Notes: generated from the letters alone by a model not told the origin. A DNA stretch of 64,000 nt from CAZUGO01 sp964619935 (GCA_964619935.1 CAZUGO010000054.1:1-64000), one strand, 5' to 3'. Counted from the stretch's first letter, positions 10,170-21,200 are shown. Made by a program: numbers and translations.

Positions 10170-11240
10170 ATGTGTCGGACAGTCAGACCGAAGCCCGGGT
10201 TCACCCTGGTCGAACTGCTGGTGGTGGTCGGCATCATCGGCCTGTTGATCGGCATCCTGATGCCGTCGCTCCGCGGGGCCCGCAACGCCGCCCGAAAGGC
10301 CAGCACTCTGGCCCGCGTGAGCGCCTGTGAAAGCGGGCTGGAAGCCTTCCGCAATGACCTGGGCGACTATCCCAGTTCGGCCAAAGGCTACGATTCCACC
10401 GACCGCAGCGACCTGCCGGCCCCGCCGGGATTCAGCGGCTCGATGGGTGACACCACGCTGTATGGTGCCCAGGCGTTGGCTCGAGCCATGTGGGGTAAGG
10501 ACGCCGAAGGTTACGTCGACCCCAAGAAGGCCCGGCGGTTCGACCCCAGCGGGGCACCGACGCTGTATTACAACCATCCCAATGCCCCCAACTACAAGAG
10601 CCTCTATCCGCGCGAGAGCATCTACGTGCTCGACGAGAAGGCCACCATCCGCACCGCCAGCACCAGCGGCGAGGCCCAGGTCGGTGGCTTTCGGCCCACC
10701 AGCGTGGACCCGGCCCTGAACAACCAGTGGGTCATCGTGGACGCCTTTGACCATCCGATCCTGTACTACAAGGCCTTCGCGCGGGGCAACGTGCTGTGCG
10801 GCAACGAAGTCGCCGGCGGGACCGGGCCGGATGCGTTTGCCCGCTACGATCCGGAGAACGTGCCCTACTACAATCAGTTGGACAACGACCTGTTTACCGG
10901 CTCGCTGCAAGCCACCGACGGGCTGGTCGGCGGCGGGGCGACCTCCGGCGAAGCGGGCTGGCGCTTTGCCACCGAAGACCATCAGATCAAGCACATGGGC
11001 CACCGCGCCGAGCCCGATGACCTGACCGATCCCAGCCTGACTGCTGCCAACATCCGCATGCCCTTCGCCCGGTACATTCACAGTCACAAAGCCGAGGCCG
11101 CCAGCGGCGTCGAGGGGGCCGATCCACTGACCGCGCTGCGCAAGCAAAAGCCGGTCAACCGTGAGACCTACCTGCTGATCAGCGCCGGCCCGGATGGGAT
11201 CTTCGGAACCACGGACGACATCAATAACTTCGAGGAGTAA
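10170..11240 (+). CDS. GspG-like pseudopilin, enlarged (1 of 4)
   Basis: A prepilin with a short basic leader and the cleavage motif G10/F11-TLVE, so Glu5 is present, followed by a hydrophobic helix. The 356 residues are more than twice the usual GspG. The C-terminus reads AGPDGIFGTTDDINNF, matching the calcium-loop ending of GspG. DYPSSAKGY is the family's early loop. I chose ATG 10170, since AAAGGAG lies six bases before it. The middle has unique sequence with PTLYYNH and WVIVDAFDHP. It follows gspF and precedes a second, related copy. Likely a major or minor pseudopilus subunit. Confidence 0.87.
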   Translation: MCRTVRPKPGFTLVELLVVVGIIGLLIGILMPSLRGARNAARKASTLARVSACESGLEAFRNDLGDYPSSAKGYDSTDRSDLPAPPGFSGSMGDTTLYGAQALARAMWGKDAEGYVDPKKARRFDPSGAPTLYYNHPNAPNYKSLYPRESIYVLDEKATIRTASTSGEAQVGGFRPTSVDPALNNQWVIVDAFDHPILYYKAFARGNVLCGNEVAGGTGPDAFARYDPENVPYYNQLDNDLFTGSLQATDGLVGGGATSGEAGWRFATEDHQIKHMGHRAEPDDLTDPSLTAANIRMPFARYIHSHKAEAASGVEGADPLTALRKQKPVNRETYLLISAGPDGIFGTTDDINNFEE

Positions 11241-11302
11241 GCCGGGCGGGCCGCGCTTCCGCGGGGAAGGCCGTGCGGTCCAAGGGGGCAGGAGAACGAC
11301 CC

Positions 11303-12403
11303 ATGAGCAGCGAGACATCACAAGCCCGATCCCGCCGGGGCTTCACCATCGTGGAGCTGCTGGTGGTCATCGGGATCATCACCGTGCTGATCGGCTTGCT
11401 GTTGCCGTCCATCGGCATGGTCCGGCGGGCCGGCAGCAAGGTGAAGACCCAGGGGGTCATGAACGCGGTCGCCGCCGGGCTGGAAGCCTTTCGCAAGGAT
11501 ACCGGCGGCAACTACCCGCCCTCGGCCGGCGATGCCACCGGGGTGACCTCGAGCCGGGCGCTGGACCGGGTGTACGCGAGTAATCCGTATGTCAGCCAGC
11601 AGATCCGGCCGATGTGGGTCACCGGTGCCAACCTGCTGGCCTGGGCCATGGTCGGGGCTGACCTGCTGGGCTCGCCCGGGTTCAAGGACATCAATCGCAA
11701 CGGCTACTGGGCCGACGACACGAACATGGTCGAGAACTGCGCCAACAACCAGGACGGCCTGTATGCCCTGGACCGCGGCAACTGCCCCAACGGATCGGGT
11801 GACCTGGAACCGTATCATTCCCGGCTGCCGGCCTACATCGACGTCGATAAGGACACGGTCAAGACCATGCTGGACCTGGCCGAGGACGCCCTGCAGCCGC
11901 CCAACCCCGACAACCCGGTGGCCAGCATCCCTCTGCCGGCGGTCGGCTCTAACTGGGGGTCGCGCGATGACTACGTCCAGCAACTGGTGCTGGTGGATGG
12001 ATTCGGCTTTCCGATCCTGTACTACCGGGCCAACCCCGGAGCCAGCCGTATGACCACTGACTACAGCAACTTCAACAATCCGGTCACCGGTTCCTACGAC
12101 ATCATGGACAACTCCCTGTACACCGGCGCCGAGTTCGACGGCAATGTCATGCTGACCGGGATAGACCTGGGAGGCGGCAACCTGCACGAACTGCGCAGCG
12201 CCAATTCGCCCGGTCCCAATCCCGCCATGCCCGACGGCCAACTGATGGGCACCACGTTCGAAGACTCGCTGGCCCGCTTCTTGTGGGATCGCAAGGTCAC
12301 CGCCCGCAACGTCTCGGTCCGCAAGGACTCCTACCTGCTGCTCAGCCCCGGGTACGACGGGTTGTGGGGCAATGAGGACGACATTGGCAACTTCCAGCGT
12401 TAG
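11303..12403 (+). CDS. GspG-like pseudopilin, enlarged (2 of 4)
   Basis: A 366-residue prepilin. The leader ends RRG13/F14-TIVE, giving Glu5, and the helix VVIGIITVLIGLLLPSIG follows. It has DTGGNYPPSAGD near the front and ends SPGYDGLWGNEDDIGNF, again a GspG-type calcium loop. LVDGFGFPILYY parallels VDAFDHPILYY in the previous protein, so the two are probably paralogues. Inside are Asn/Asp-rich stretches such as DINRNGYWADDTN. ATG 11303 is supported by GGAG nine bases upstream. It ends 32 bases inside the next gene if that gene starts at 12372. Confidence 0.87.
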   Translation: MSSETSQARSRRGFTIVELLVVIGIITVLIGLLLPSIGMVRRAGSKVKTQGVMNAVAAGLEAFRKDTGGNYPPSAGDATGVTSSRALDRVYASNPYVSQQIRPMWVTGANLLAWAMVGADLLGSPGFKDINRNGYWADDTNMVENCANNQDGLYALDRGNCPNGSGDLEPYHSRLPAYIDVDKDTVKTMLDLAEDALQPPNPDNPVASIPLPAVGSNWGSRDDYVQQLVLVDGFGFPILYYRANPGASRMTTDYSNFNNPVTGSYDIMDNSLYTGAEFDGNVMLTGIDLGGGNLHELRSANSPGPNPAMPDGQLMGTTFEDSLARFLWDRKVTARNVSVRKDSYLLLSPGYDGLWGNEDDIGNFQR

Positions 12404-13337
12404 CCCGGTGTCGGCTCGGCCGGCCGGTCGCCTGCCGGCCGGACGCGCGAGGTGCTGCCGCGGTTTCACCCTGGTTGAAATGCTGGTGGTGATGGGCATC
12501 CTGACCGTGCTGTTCGGTGCGGTGCTGCTGGTCGGCCGCGGCGTGCTGGAGGCCGTCAAGGTCCGGGCCACCGAGAACATGCTGGCCCAAGTATCGACCG
12601 CCATCAAGGCCTTTGGAAACGAGGACCCCTATAAGGCCGTCCCCAGGGCCGCTGAGCGCTACGGGGCGTTCCCGCCGGACGACCTGATGGCCTACACACC
12701 CGGCTCGCGTTTCGGCAACCCGCCGGTTGACATCCAGATGCCCAACCTGATGCCCGGCGGCATCGGTGGCTACGTCCGAATCAGCCCGAGCAGTGGGCAG
12801 GTGGTCTCGCCGGTTTCCGACCATCTGCCCAGCGCAAATTATGTGCCGTACGGCGCGACCAAGGCCCTGGTGTGGGCCTTGGAGACCACCCCGGCAAGTC
12901 GCGAGCTGCTCGATGGCGTTCCCGGTCAGTTCAAGGTCGTCGCACCGACCGCCGAGGATTTCTTCGACCTCAACGGCAACGGCAGCTTCGACCCTGCGGT
13001 CGACCGCGAGGTCACCTACCTGGTCGATGTCTGGGGTCGGCCCATCGAGTACTATGCGGTTGCCAATTTGCACAAGGAGGAATCACCCAGTGCCCACGGC
13101 TGGGTGTCGCAGCGGCTGGTGCAGGCCAACAGCCGCCGGCCGGTGGTGCTCAGCTACGGGCTGGACGGCGAGTTGCAGATTGCTGCTGACAAGACACTTG
13201 AGCACCAGTACCTTGATAATGTCCTCGGCGGCCAGGCGTCACCCGGGCAACCGGTGTTCGACAGTCCGTACAACGAGGACGACCTGGTCGGCGGCGGCGG
13301 CGCGAAGGAGCGCTTGCAGACCATCCTGGTCCCGTGA
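12372..13337 (+). CDS. GspG-like pseudopilin, enlarged (3 of 4)
   Basis: A 321-residue prepilin with a 31-residue Arg-rich leader ending CCRG/FTLVEMLVVMG, so Glu5 is present. Two Cys precede the cleavage site. It contains DLNGNGSFDPAVDREVTYLVDVWGRP, with EF-hand-like Asp spacing, and a SYGLDGE stretch that resembles a degenerate GspG tail. The start at 12372 overlaps the previous gene by 32 bases; GTG 12408, in frame and just after the previous stop, is an alternative. The mid region has KALVWALE and PIEYYAVANLHKEE. Function is inferred from the N-terminus and cluster position. Confidence 0.8.
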   Translation: MRTTLATSSVSPVSARPAGRLPAGRARCCRGFTLVEMLVVMGILTVLFGAVLLVGRGVLEAVKVRATENMLAQVSTAIKAFGNEDPYKAVPRAAERYGAFPPDDLMAYTPGSRFGNPPVDIQMPNLMPGGIGGYVRISPSSGQVVSPVSDHLPSANYVPYGATKALVWALETTPASRELLDGVPGQFKVVAPTAEDFFDLNGNGSFDPAVDREVTYLVDVWGRPIEYYAVANLHKEESPSAHGWVSQRLVQANSRRPVVLSYGLDGELQIAADKTLEHQYLDNVLGGQASPGQPVFDSPYNEDDLVGGGGAKERLQTILVP

Positions 13338-13355
13338 GGCAGGTGATGATTTCCG

Positions 13356-14315
13356 ATGGCAGCCCGAGATTCAGAACATGATCCCAGTCGGCGCTCTGGA
13401 CTGACCCTGACCGAGCTGTTGGTGGTCGTGGGCGTGATCGTGCTGATTCTGGGGCTCAGCGTTCCGGCACTGTCGGTGTGGGACGCCCGCAAACGCGAGG
13501 ACGCCATCAACCTCACCGTCGGCCTGCTGCAGCGGGTCCGAACCACCGCCATGACCGAGAAGCGGGTGGTCGGCTTCTTCTGCTATGTCCGGCCGGAAGA
13601 CCAGGCCCAGTACCTGTGGCCCATCGAACCGCAGCTGGACTCGGTCAGCGACCCGACCAGCGCCACCGTGACCGAGGATCGCTTCGTGCTGCGCGACGTG
13701 GAGCCGTTCATGCTGCCGCTGCCGATGCGGCTGGCGCCCATCGCGGTGGCTTGCCTGGATCTCGAGGTGCACCTGCAGTGGACGCCCGAGCAACTGGCGT
13801 CCAACGAATATCGCGATCCGGCCGACGACGGCATCCTGCCGTACACGCCGAACAACGGGCCGGACGGCGCCGGCACGCAGTACCACCGCAACTTCTTCGT
13901 GATCCTGTTCGATCGCAACGGGCAGGTCCTCCGCGATCGGCGGGCGTTCATCGTGGATCGTGACGTGACCGATTACCCGCCGGCCGACCTGGTGGACAAC
14001 CGCTGCGGCGGCCAGCCGTCGGAGCACCCCGGGTATCGCACCGGGCTGGCGGTGACGGCGCCGTTCGATCCGGTGCAGGGCCTGCACAATGCCGTGGTCG
14101 ACAACCGCTGCCCGCCGCAACCGATTCACTTCGGCTCGGCGGACGGCGTGCTGATTTACGATGACGATGCCTTTCGGCAGGCCATCACCAACTACGATCC
14201 GTTTAGTGAGCCGGAGTTGCCTCGCGACTTCCTCAAGCAGCAGTCCTTGCCGCTGTACATCCAGGTGCAAACCGGCCGGGTGATTGCGGGCGAACCCGAA
14301 GGACCGAGCACATGA
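13356..14315 (+). CDS. GspH-like pseudopilin
   Basis: A 319-residue prepilin with leader ending RRSG15/L16-TLTE, so Glu5 is present, then VVVGVIVLILGLSVP. The next part, KREDAINLTVGLLQRVRTTAMTEKR, resembles the start of GspH/FimT proteins, which place a similar helix before a beta domain. It is roughly twice the size of GspH. The remainder has no motif I recognise and carries many Asp and Pro. It overlaps the next gene by four bases (ATGA), so translation is likely coupled. Confidence 0.75.
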   Translation: MAARDSEHDPSRRSGLTLTELLVVVGVIVLILGLSVPALSVWDARKREDAINLTVGLLQRVRTTAMTEKRVVGFFCYVRPEDQAQYLWPIEPQLDSVSDPTSATVTEDRFVLRDVEPFMLPLPMRLAPIAVACLDLEVHLQWTPEQLASNEYRDPADDGILPYTPNNGPDGAGTQYHRNFFVILFDRNGQVLRDRRAFIVDRDVTDYPPADLVDNRCGGQPSEHPGYRTGLAVTAPFDPVQGLHNAVVDNRCPPQPIHFGSADGVLIYDDDAFRQAITNYDPFSEPELPRDFLKQQSLPLYIQVQTGRVIAGEPEGPST

Positions 14316-15754
14316 ATCCCACGCGGCAGCCAGGCGCGGCGCCGTCGCCGCTGGCCCGCCGGCCGGCCTTCTCGCTGGTGGAGTTGATGATCGCCACGGT
14401 GATTCTGGGATTCGGCTTGCTGATGATTGGGGCGGTGCTGCCCATCGCCTGGAAGAGTTCCCTGGATAACTCCGCTCACACCCGGGCGTCTGCGGCGGCC
14501 AGCCTGGCCAAGTTCGCGGTCCAGGGCAAGTGCCTGGTGGACAGCCGCCGTGACCTGTTCGACAACACCGCCGCGGTGCGCAACGATACCCTGCTGCCGC
14601 CGGACACGGTGCCGGATTTGGACGACAATGCCAGCTACGCGTTGTTGGGCGATTGGGACACCGCCGACCTGGTTGATGACAACGGCGACGGCGCCGCCGA
14701 CCTCGATGCGGCCGGTCTGCCGCTGGTTCGCCCACGGGTGCACGCCCTGCACCTGGAGAACTGGGCCCTGAGTGACAGCTCCCGGTTCTTGCCGGCCAAC
14801 CCGCCGCCTCAGACCTTGAACCGGACGGTCCCCGAGGCTCCGCTGCTGATCGAGTTTTATCCGGACACGCTCATCGACAACCGAGCCGTGGGCATGCCCG
14901 CCCAGGTGGCATTGGCGGGCAGTGACCCGATCCTGTCGCGGGTGGGGGCGGCGGTGGTCAGCCTCCGCGAGCGCGTGTTTCCGCCCCTGCCCGAGACCCT
15001 GACGCCCGAGGATCCGCAGTGGGAGGAGTTGCTGCGCGGCCAGACCTTCGCCTGGTCGGCATTTCACCTGCTGACCCGGGTGCCGCGTTCCCCCGGCGAC
15101 GTCCGCAACTTCCTGTTTTACTATGTGACCTTGCGCCGCGGACCTGCCAGCCGCTTTGCGCGACAGGACTTCAACACCCTGGTCCCGCTCGCGGCGCCGC
15201 GGGCCCTACCCGACAGCGATGATGTGCTGTTTCCGATTGCCTGGAGGGTGCCCCTGCTGATCGTGGAGTCGCAGAGCAGCGGGGTGCCGTCGGTCGCCTT
15301 TGCCGGCGTGGAGTCGCAGGACCTCCCTGTGCTGCCGTCGATTTCGCCGTCGCTGGCCGCCGGGCAGGCCGCCCTGGCACCGCTGGCCAACGCTTCGTGC
15401 AAGGTGGCGGCGATGCTGCCGCGGGGTTCAGCGTTCATCGACGAGCAGAGCGGCATCGTCTATCGGGTCACCCAGCGCGAGTACCTGCAGGACGGCGACG
15501 GTGGCACCGATGAGTTGGCCCGGCTGACGCTCGACAAAGACGTTCGTCCTGCGGACCTGGCGGTCGATCCGGCGCTCGAACTGACCAATGGTGCGTTGAA
15601 CGGGGCCGGCGCGCTGCGGCGCAATCGGGTGATCTGGGTGTTCCCGCCCTCGGTCGAGCCCGGCTCGCGAAACCCGGCCGACGGCGGGGTGCGCTTCAGC
15701 GGCCCCAACCCGGTGGTCGAGATTCGGGTCGAGCCGCTGACCCTCAGACCCTGA
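14312..15754 (+). CDS. GspI-like pseudopilin with Ala at -1
   Basis: A 480-residue prepilin. The leader ends RRPA19/F20-SLVEL, so Glu5 is present but the residue before the cut is Ala rather than the normal Gly. MIATVILGFGLLMIGAVLPIAW is the helix. The LMIATVILGFGLL context resembles GspI/PilV more than GspG. At 480 residues it is about four times longer than GspI. The central and C-terminal parts look like a separate beta-rich domain. Its start overlaps the stop of the GspH-like gene. A gap of 423 bases with an unusual G run follows. Confidence 0.7.
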   Translation: MNPTRQPGAAPSPLARRPAFSLVELMIATVILGFGLLMIGAVLPIAWKSSLDNSAHTRASAAASLAKFAVQGKCLVDSRRDLFDNTAAVRNDTLLPPDTVPDLDDNASYALLGDWDTADLVDDNGDGAADLDAAGLPLVRPRVHALHLENWALSDSSRFLPANPPPQTLNRTVPEAPLLIEFYPDTLIDNRAVGMPAQVALAGSDPILSRVGAAVVSLRERVFPPLPETLTPEDPQWEELLRGQTFAWSAFHLLTRVPRSPGDVRNFLFYYVTLRRGPASRFARQDFNTLVPLAAPRALPDSDDVLFPIAWRVPLLIVESQSSGVPSVAFAGVESQDLPVLPSISPSLAAGQAALAPLANASCKVAAMLPRGSAFIDEQSGIVYRVTQREYLQDGDGGTDELARLTLDKDVRPADLAVDPALELTNGALNGAGALRRNRVIWVFPPSVEPGSRNPADGGVRFSGPNPVVEIRVEPLTLRP

Positions 15755-15791
15755 GCCGCTTCGTCACCCACCATTCGGAGGGGGCGGCGGA

Positions 15792-15801
15792 GGGGGGGGG
15801 G
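15792..15801 (+). repeat. G10 homopolymer in the gap before the GspJ-like gene
   Basis: Ten consecutive G lie just after a GGAGGGGGCGGCGG stretch (from 15777) in the 15755-16177 gap. The sequence could fold as a G-quadruplex or be slippage-prone. Further right the gap turns AT-rich (15865-15889, TATTATATAAC), which may hold a promoter for the gspJ/gspK genes, but no clean -35 is seen. No gene is supported in this gap. Confidence 0.6.
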
Positions 15802-16177
15802 AGTAGGCTGCTGGGATCCACCCAACCTGGCAGTCGTTCTCCAGTGGCCGGTGCCGACCTGTCGTATTATATAACTCATTATTATTGTTGCAGTTGCGAT
15901 GTCTGGGGCGGTGAGGCTACGGCGTCGATGGCCCGTTCTCGGACCACGCCCGGACTGGACAGTTGGGTGCATGGCATAATGTGGCAGCCAGAGGCGGTCC
16001 TGCCTTCCGTATTGGTTCATCCGGGCCGCATCTTTATGGACGACAGAGGGAAATGACCAGTCCGGGTGTTTCATGACGCCTTGGCAACGCTCGCTTCAAG
16101 CGCCTGTTGCTGACGCCGATCGAAGTGCCCCAAGCTGGCATCCAGGACCCGGCAGGGTCGTGGCAGGTGGATGGTCC

Positions 16178-18199
16178 ATGTGCTCACCGAGGCGAACACA
16201 TCCGTCAAGATTGCAGTCGGGGTTCACACTGGTCGAGATGCTGATTGCGCTCGGGCTGCTGTTGGTGCTCATGGGGCTTGCCAGCCAAGTCTTCAAGATC
16301 GCCTTGGACGGCACCGGTCGTCTGACCCAGCTCAGCGAGATCGATCGCGCGCTGCGGATGTTCGAGCAGCAGTTGACCCGCGAGTTGGCCGGCGTGGTGC
16401 CTTCACAGAGCGTGCTGGCGATTCAAGCGAACCCCGCACCGGCATACTGGACCCACGAGCAGCGCGACCAAGATGACAATCCTACGGGCGCGGGTGTCTT
16501 CGACGGCATCGCCGGCCGGCGGTTCAGCACGGATCCACTTCGGGAGAATCCGACACAAGGTTACGACCCGCTGGACACCCGCTACACCACCGCCAGCGGC
16601 AGCGGGGCGCCGGACGGCAGTTATGATTCGCGGGCCGATGACAACAACATCCCGCTGCTGCCGCGAGCCGACATTCTGATGTTCGTGTCCAATCTGCCCG
16701 AAGAGCGCAGCAAGATCTTCGGGGATATCCGGAGTGACGGTCCGGTGCTGGTGGTCTACAACCACGCCGAGTTGGGTACGTTGAGTGGGGCAGCGGCGCT
16801 GTGCTACCAGGAGCCCGACCCGCCTGTGGCTTCGGCTTGTGCCAAGGCCACCGACGACTGGTTTGGTGGTTTGCGGCTGATCCCCCGGCTGGCCTCCGGG
16901 CCGACGATGGACCAGCGACCGTTCGCCCCGGGCAGCACCGTTCTGCTCCAGGATGTGGCTCGCGACTGGCATCTGGCGCGCCGGGCGGTCCTGCTCAAGA
17001 ACAGCCCCGATCCCTGGGAAGACACCCACAACCGCGACCGCCATGCCCACGTGCTTTCCCCCAACGACCCGCGGGGCAACCGGGCCGACTGCGTGGAATA
17101 CGCCAACGACGGCGCGCTGCCGGGATTCTGCGTAATCGATTCCAAGTGGGAACAGCATTACCTGCTGTGGCTGCTTGGCGGCGGCCTGGATGTGGTTTCG
17201 CCGGCCGGCGGGCCGGTATCCGGCGGGTTTCCGGCGGCCGGCCTGCAGGACTTCCGCTTCGGCTACGAGATTTCGCAACGCTTCTTCGGCGGTACCAACA
17301 GTCTGGACTGGTTGACCATCAAGGATCTCAACGGCGACGGGATGCCGGATCGACCTGGGGCGGTGTTGTTGCCGCGGAACTTGACCATGGCTCAAATCAC
17401 TTCGGGTGGCGGCACACAGTTCTATCGCGGCGCGGTCCCGGCGTGGTGGCTGGCTCGCAGTCATCTGGATCTCAAGCCGCCCATGTGTCTGGATTCGCGT
17501 CTGGCCCATTATTTCTTGCCCAACTGCGCTTCCTTCAAGGTGGAGTGGACCCCCAACGACATTCGGCTGGCGCAGGCGGGTCTGCCGGAGGTCCTGTGGA
17601 TCGATCCCTTCAAGGAGCCGGGCGTCACCCGCCTCGGCGGATCTCCATTCTACAGCTCGGCGCCGACCGACTCGGTGACGCCGTCGCCCGGTGGTCTGGG
17701 CGGATCGGAGAAGCCCAACCACCTGGATGAGTTCGAGATTCTGGCCCAGAAGATCTGGACCGAGAGCGGGGTGGAGTTGCGGCAGAATGCGATGCTGGGG
17801 GTGGGCGGCAGCTTTGCGCCGGACGGCAGCCCGTTGCACCAGGTGCATGAGTCGCTCAAACCGCGCTTCGGGCTCAGTTACGACGCCATTGAGGGTGTGA
17901 ACGGCATGCAGTCAAATGTGTTCGACATCGACCCGGAAACCGCCGCGGTTCAACCCAGCTACAACACGCACACGTGGTACTCGCGGAATCTGGAGATGCT
18001 CGACAACAATCAGGACGGGCTGATGAACACGGCCACTGACTCGGTCCGCACGGCCGACGGTCCCGATCCGCTTTGGCCCAAGGCGCTGCGGATCACCGTC
18101 GATGTGTTCGATGACGCCGGATCGTTGGACACACCGGTGCGCCACGTGTTCGTGGTGCCGGTGGGCTCGGGGAGCGATCGCAAGCAGGCCCTTGATTAG
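16178..18199 (+). CDS. GspJ-like minor pseudopilin, enlarged
   Basis: A 673-residue prepilin, against roughly 200 for GspJ. The leader ends RLQSG15/F16-TLVEM, giving Glu5, and IALGLLLVLMGLASQVFKIAL is the helix. The next region has LTQLSEIDRALRMFEQQLTREL, the usual long helix of GspJ. The C-terminal half has calcium-loop-like Asp runs: DLNGDGMPDRPG, DNNQDGLMNTATDS. The end, LRITVDVFDDAG, matches the usual GspJ closing strands. ATG 16178 was chosen over 16073 because an AGGTGGA precedes it and the longer lead has no pilin character. Together with the next gene it would form the tip. Confidence 0.82.
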   Translation: MCSPRRTHPSRLQSGFTLVEMLIALGLLLVLMGLASQVFKIALDGTGRLTQLSEIDRALRMFEQQLTRELAGVVPSQSVLAIQANPAPAYWTHEQRDQDDNPTGAGVFDGIAGRRFSTDPLRENPTQGYDPLDTRYTTASGSGAPDGSYDSRADDNNIPLLPRADILMFVSNLPEERSKIFGDIRSDGPVLVVYNHAELGTLSGAAALCYQEPDPPVASACAKATDDWFGGLRLIPRLASGPTMDQRPFAPGSTVLLQDVARDWHLARRAVLLKNSPDPWEDTHNRDRHAHVLSPNDPRGNRADCVEYANDGALPGFCVIDSKWEQHYLLWLLGGGLDVVSPAGGPVSGGFPAAGLQDFRFGYEISQRFFGGTNSLDWLTIKDLNGDGMPDRPGAVLLPRNLTMAQITSGGGTQFYRGAVPAWWLARSHLDLKPPMCLDSRLAHYFLPNCASFKVEWTPNDIRLAQAGLPEVLWIDPFKEPGVTRLGGSPFYSSAPTDSVTPSPGGLGGSEKPNHLDEFEILAQKIWTESGVELRQNAMLGVGGSFAPDGSPLHQVHESLKPRFGLSYDAIEGVNGMQSNVFDIDPETAAVQPSYNTHTWYSRNLEMLDNNQDGLMNTATDSVRTADGPDPLWPKALRITVDVFDDAGSLDTPVRHVFVVPVGSGSDRKQALD

Positions 18200-18273
18200 C
18201 CATTTGTTTGGCACGATAGATGTTACAGAGCCGGCGCTTTTGGGAGCCGGCATGATTGCTCAGGAAGATGTTG

Positions 18274-21200
18274 ATGTCCGCAACGTGTTGCCAACCCCAG
18301 AGTTCGACAGCCGCCGGCTGCGGCGGGCGCCCGGTCCGCAATCGACGGCCCGGCGGCGCCCGGCGCCGCGGGAACATCATGCTGTTCGTGATCTTCATTC
18401 TGGGGGCGCTGTTTGCATCCAGTGTCGGCTTCCTGGCGCTGATGGGTACCGATGCCGAAATCATCCAGGCCGCCCGCCGCGAGCACCACCGGGCGATGGT
18501 TCTGGACGACGTTCTGGAGCGGATCCTGGGGCAAGCCGAACGGTCGGTGCGGCAGGATGTCTTCGGTGCGGCCGTCGCTCCACCGGGGCCGGTCCCGTAC
18601 GTCGCCCTGCCGGTGGATGTGCAGGGCGCGGCCACCACGGGATTCCCCGCCAACACCGACAGCTTGCCCAGGTATGCCTCGATTCCCGGTGTCGACCCAT
18701 GGCTTTCTTCTCATGACCCCGACGACCCCGGCACGGGCGTGCTGGAGTATTTTGCGGTCACCGACTTGTTGCGGGCCTGGGACGGTCGTGCCGACGTCCG
18801 ATTCACGCCGACGGGGCTGGAGCCGCGGATGGTTGCCGATCATCCCTTGCGGATTCGGCCGCTGAATGCGTTGGTTACGGCCGACCCGTTGTTCGATTGT
18901 CCTTTCGATTGTCCTGATGACACCGTCACGCGCCAGGGCGGCCTGGCTGACGCCGATGCCGACGGGATTTGGGATTCGCGCTGGACGCGGCTGTCGCTCT
19001 TGGGCGGCGGTGAGCTGGACTTCTTCCCGGCCGACGCTGACGGCCCGGATGGGTTGGCCTGGCCCGATGACGTCGACGACACCGACTGCAACGGAACCAT
19101 TGATGTCGATCCCACGGAGTTCAAGGGACCGCCGGCATTCACCGGTGGCCCGCAACGCACCCCGTTGCCCTGCGACGATGAGAATGGCAGCGGCAACCTG
19201 GAGTTCGGGACCGACTATCCGGCGGCCGTGAGACGGGTGGTGGCCGAGGACCTGCGCGAGCCCGAGCTGAGCCCGGGTGATGCCGGTTTTGACGAATTCG
19301 ATGATGTGTACGTCGCCGTTCGCCAATTGCAACACGGGGGGATGGTCAACCTGAATCAGGGCCATCGCACGCTGTTGGATAACCTCCTGGGCTTGGATGG
19401 TGGCGGGCAGGCGGTGTCGCTGTTGATGGGTCGCCGGCCCTACGGCGTCGAGACCGAGCGGCTGTTGCGGCATCGCGGCTACCTGCTGCCGTTTCGCTCG
19501 CGGAATCCGCCCGATCCACTGGGACGCTACGGACCGCTGGGCCAGGATATGCAGGACAGCGGCGGGCGCCGGGGCCCGCTCTATCAGGCCATCTACGGTC
19601 CGCTGGGCGAGAACACCGACGGCGTCGAGCAGTGGACCCCGATCGTCGATCAGCCGGGGGTCAACCCCGACGGGCACGGCGTCTACGATGTGGATGTGTT
19701 TTGGCGCTGGACCAATCCCAACAGCCCGGACTATGCCATTCATCCGCATCTGACCACCGTCAGCACCGATGATCTGCTGCTGCGCAACGGCACCTTTGAT
19801 GCCGCAGCGGTGTCCTCCGGTGCGGTGGGCGGCGGTGGGTCGGGTGGGGGCACGGTCCCGGTGTTGCTGACCCGCATGCTGCCGGCGTACGATCCGGCGC
19901 TGGACACGCCGTACACGATGCATCCGAGCAATCCGGACTCGGCGCTGGAAGACTATCCGGCGGCCGACCTGAATTACCTGGTCAATGGGGTCGGTGATCG
20001 TTCGTTCATCGATCCGCTGACCGGGGCACCCAAGGTGCCGCTGCGCCTGACCGTCGATGGCAGCGGTCATTACGGTCGTCCGCGCGACGCGGCCGGTCAA
20101 CCGATGTCCGACGTTCGTTACGGCGGGATGCAGTTTTCGCTGTGGAGCGTCGGGGACATCAACTATCCCACGCGGCGCGAGATCGAGACCGTCCAGCAGT
20201 ATTTCATGGTCATGCTGCGCAACGTGACCAACTCGGCGGCCCTGGTGGGGGGTGCCGCCAACCTGGGTGATGCCATTGACGACCAGGCCGCCCAACTGGC
20301 GGCGAACTTCTTCGACTTCGCCGATTATGACAGCGGCAACCCCGGCGGTAATACGCTGCTGGCACCGCCGACCGTCGCGGACGTTCCGACCCGGGTGGTC
20401 TCGGCGACGGGCACGGGGTTCTACGGCATCGAGAAGCAGCCCTATCTGTCCGAGCTGTACTGGCGGGCCGGCAACCTGGCCGTCGAATTGACCAATCCGC
20501 ACGAGGTGCCCATCGACCTGTCGCCGTACGGCCGCCTGCGGGTTGGTCCCAATCCCGGCGACGTCGTCGAGCATCACACGCCCTATGCCCTGGCCTACGT
20601 TCAGTCCGACGGGACCCGTTGGCCTCGGATGCCGTTCACCGAGAGCGCTGACAACGTCATCCCGGTGCAGGATCTGGGGGGCAACAGTGGTTACGTGTTC
20701 GTGACCAACGATCCCAACCTGTCCAGCCTGGACAACATCAGTCCCGATGCCCTCATGAACGTTCCCGCGACCCCCGCCGAGGGCGACAAGATTCAACTGC
20801 TGCGGCTGATGCCGCCCGGCGGCGGGTATAACGACGAGTGGGTGATCTGCGACGAGATCGAGATTCCTCCCGGCAGCAACTTCGGGCAGGACTGTCCTGC
20901 GGAGTCCACCCTGCAGCGCGACAACGCACCGACCATCGCCGGCAGTACCTTGCCACGAGCCGGCGGGGCCTGGCGGGTCACCGTGCCGGAGTATCAGGCG
21001 CCGGTGCCGCCGCAGACGCAGCCCGACTACTGCCTGACCCATACGCTGGGTGAGGCCAACGACGCTGTGCGTCGAAACGATGTGGCCCCGGTGCACGCGA
21101 TGACCTCGGATCTGGGCCTGGAGGCATCGTATCCCAACACCGCGTCCCTGCTGTTGCTGATGCGCTATGCCAACATGCGGACGATCGGGGCCACGCCGGT

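Noticed and set aside
15844..16056. A 70-codon frame in the gap before the GspJ-like gene
   Set aside because: No ribosome site, no hydrophobic or pilin character; the region looks regulatory.
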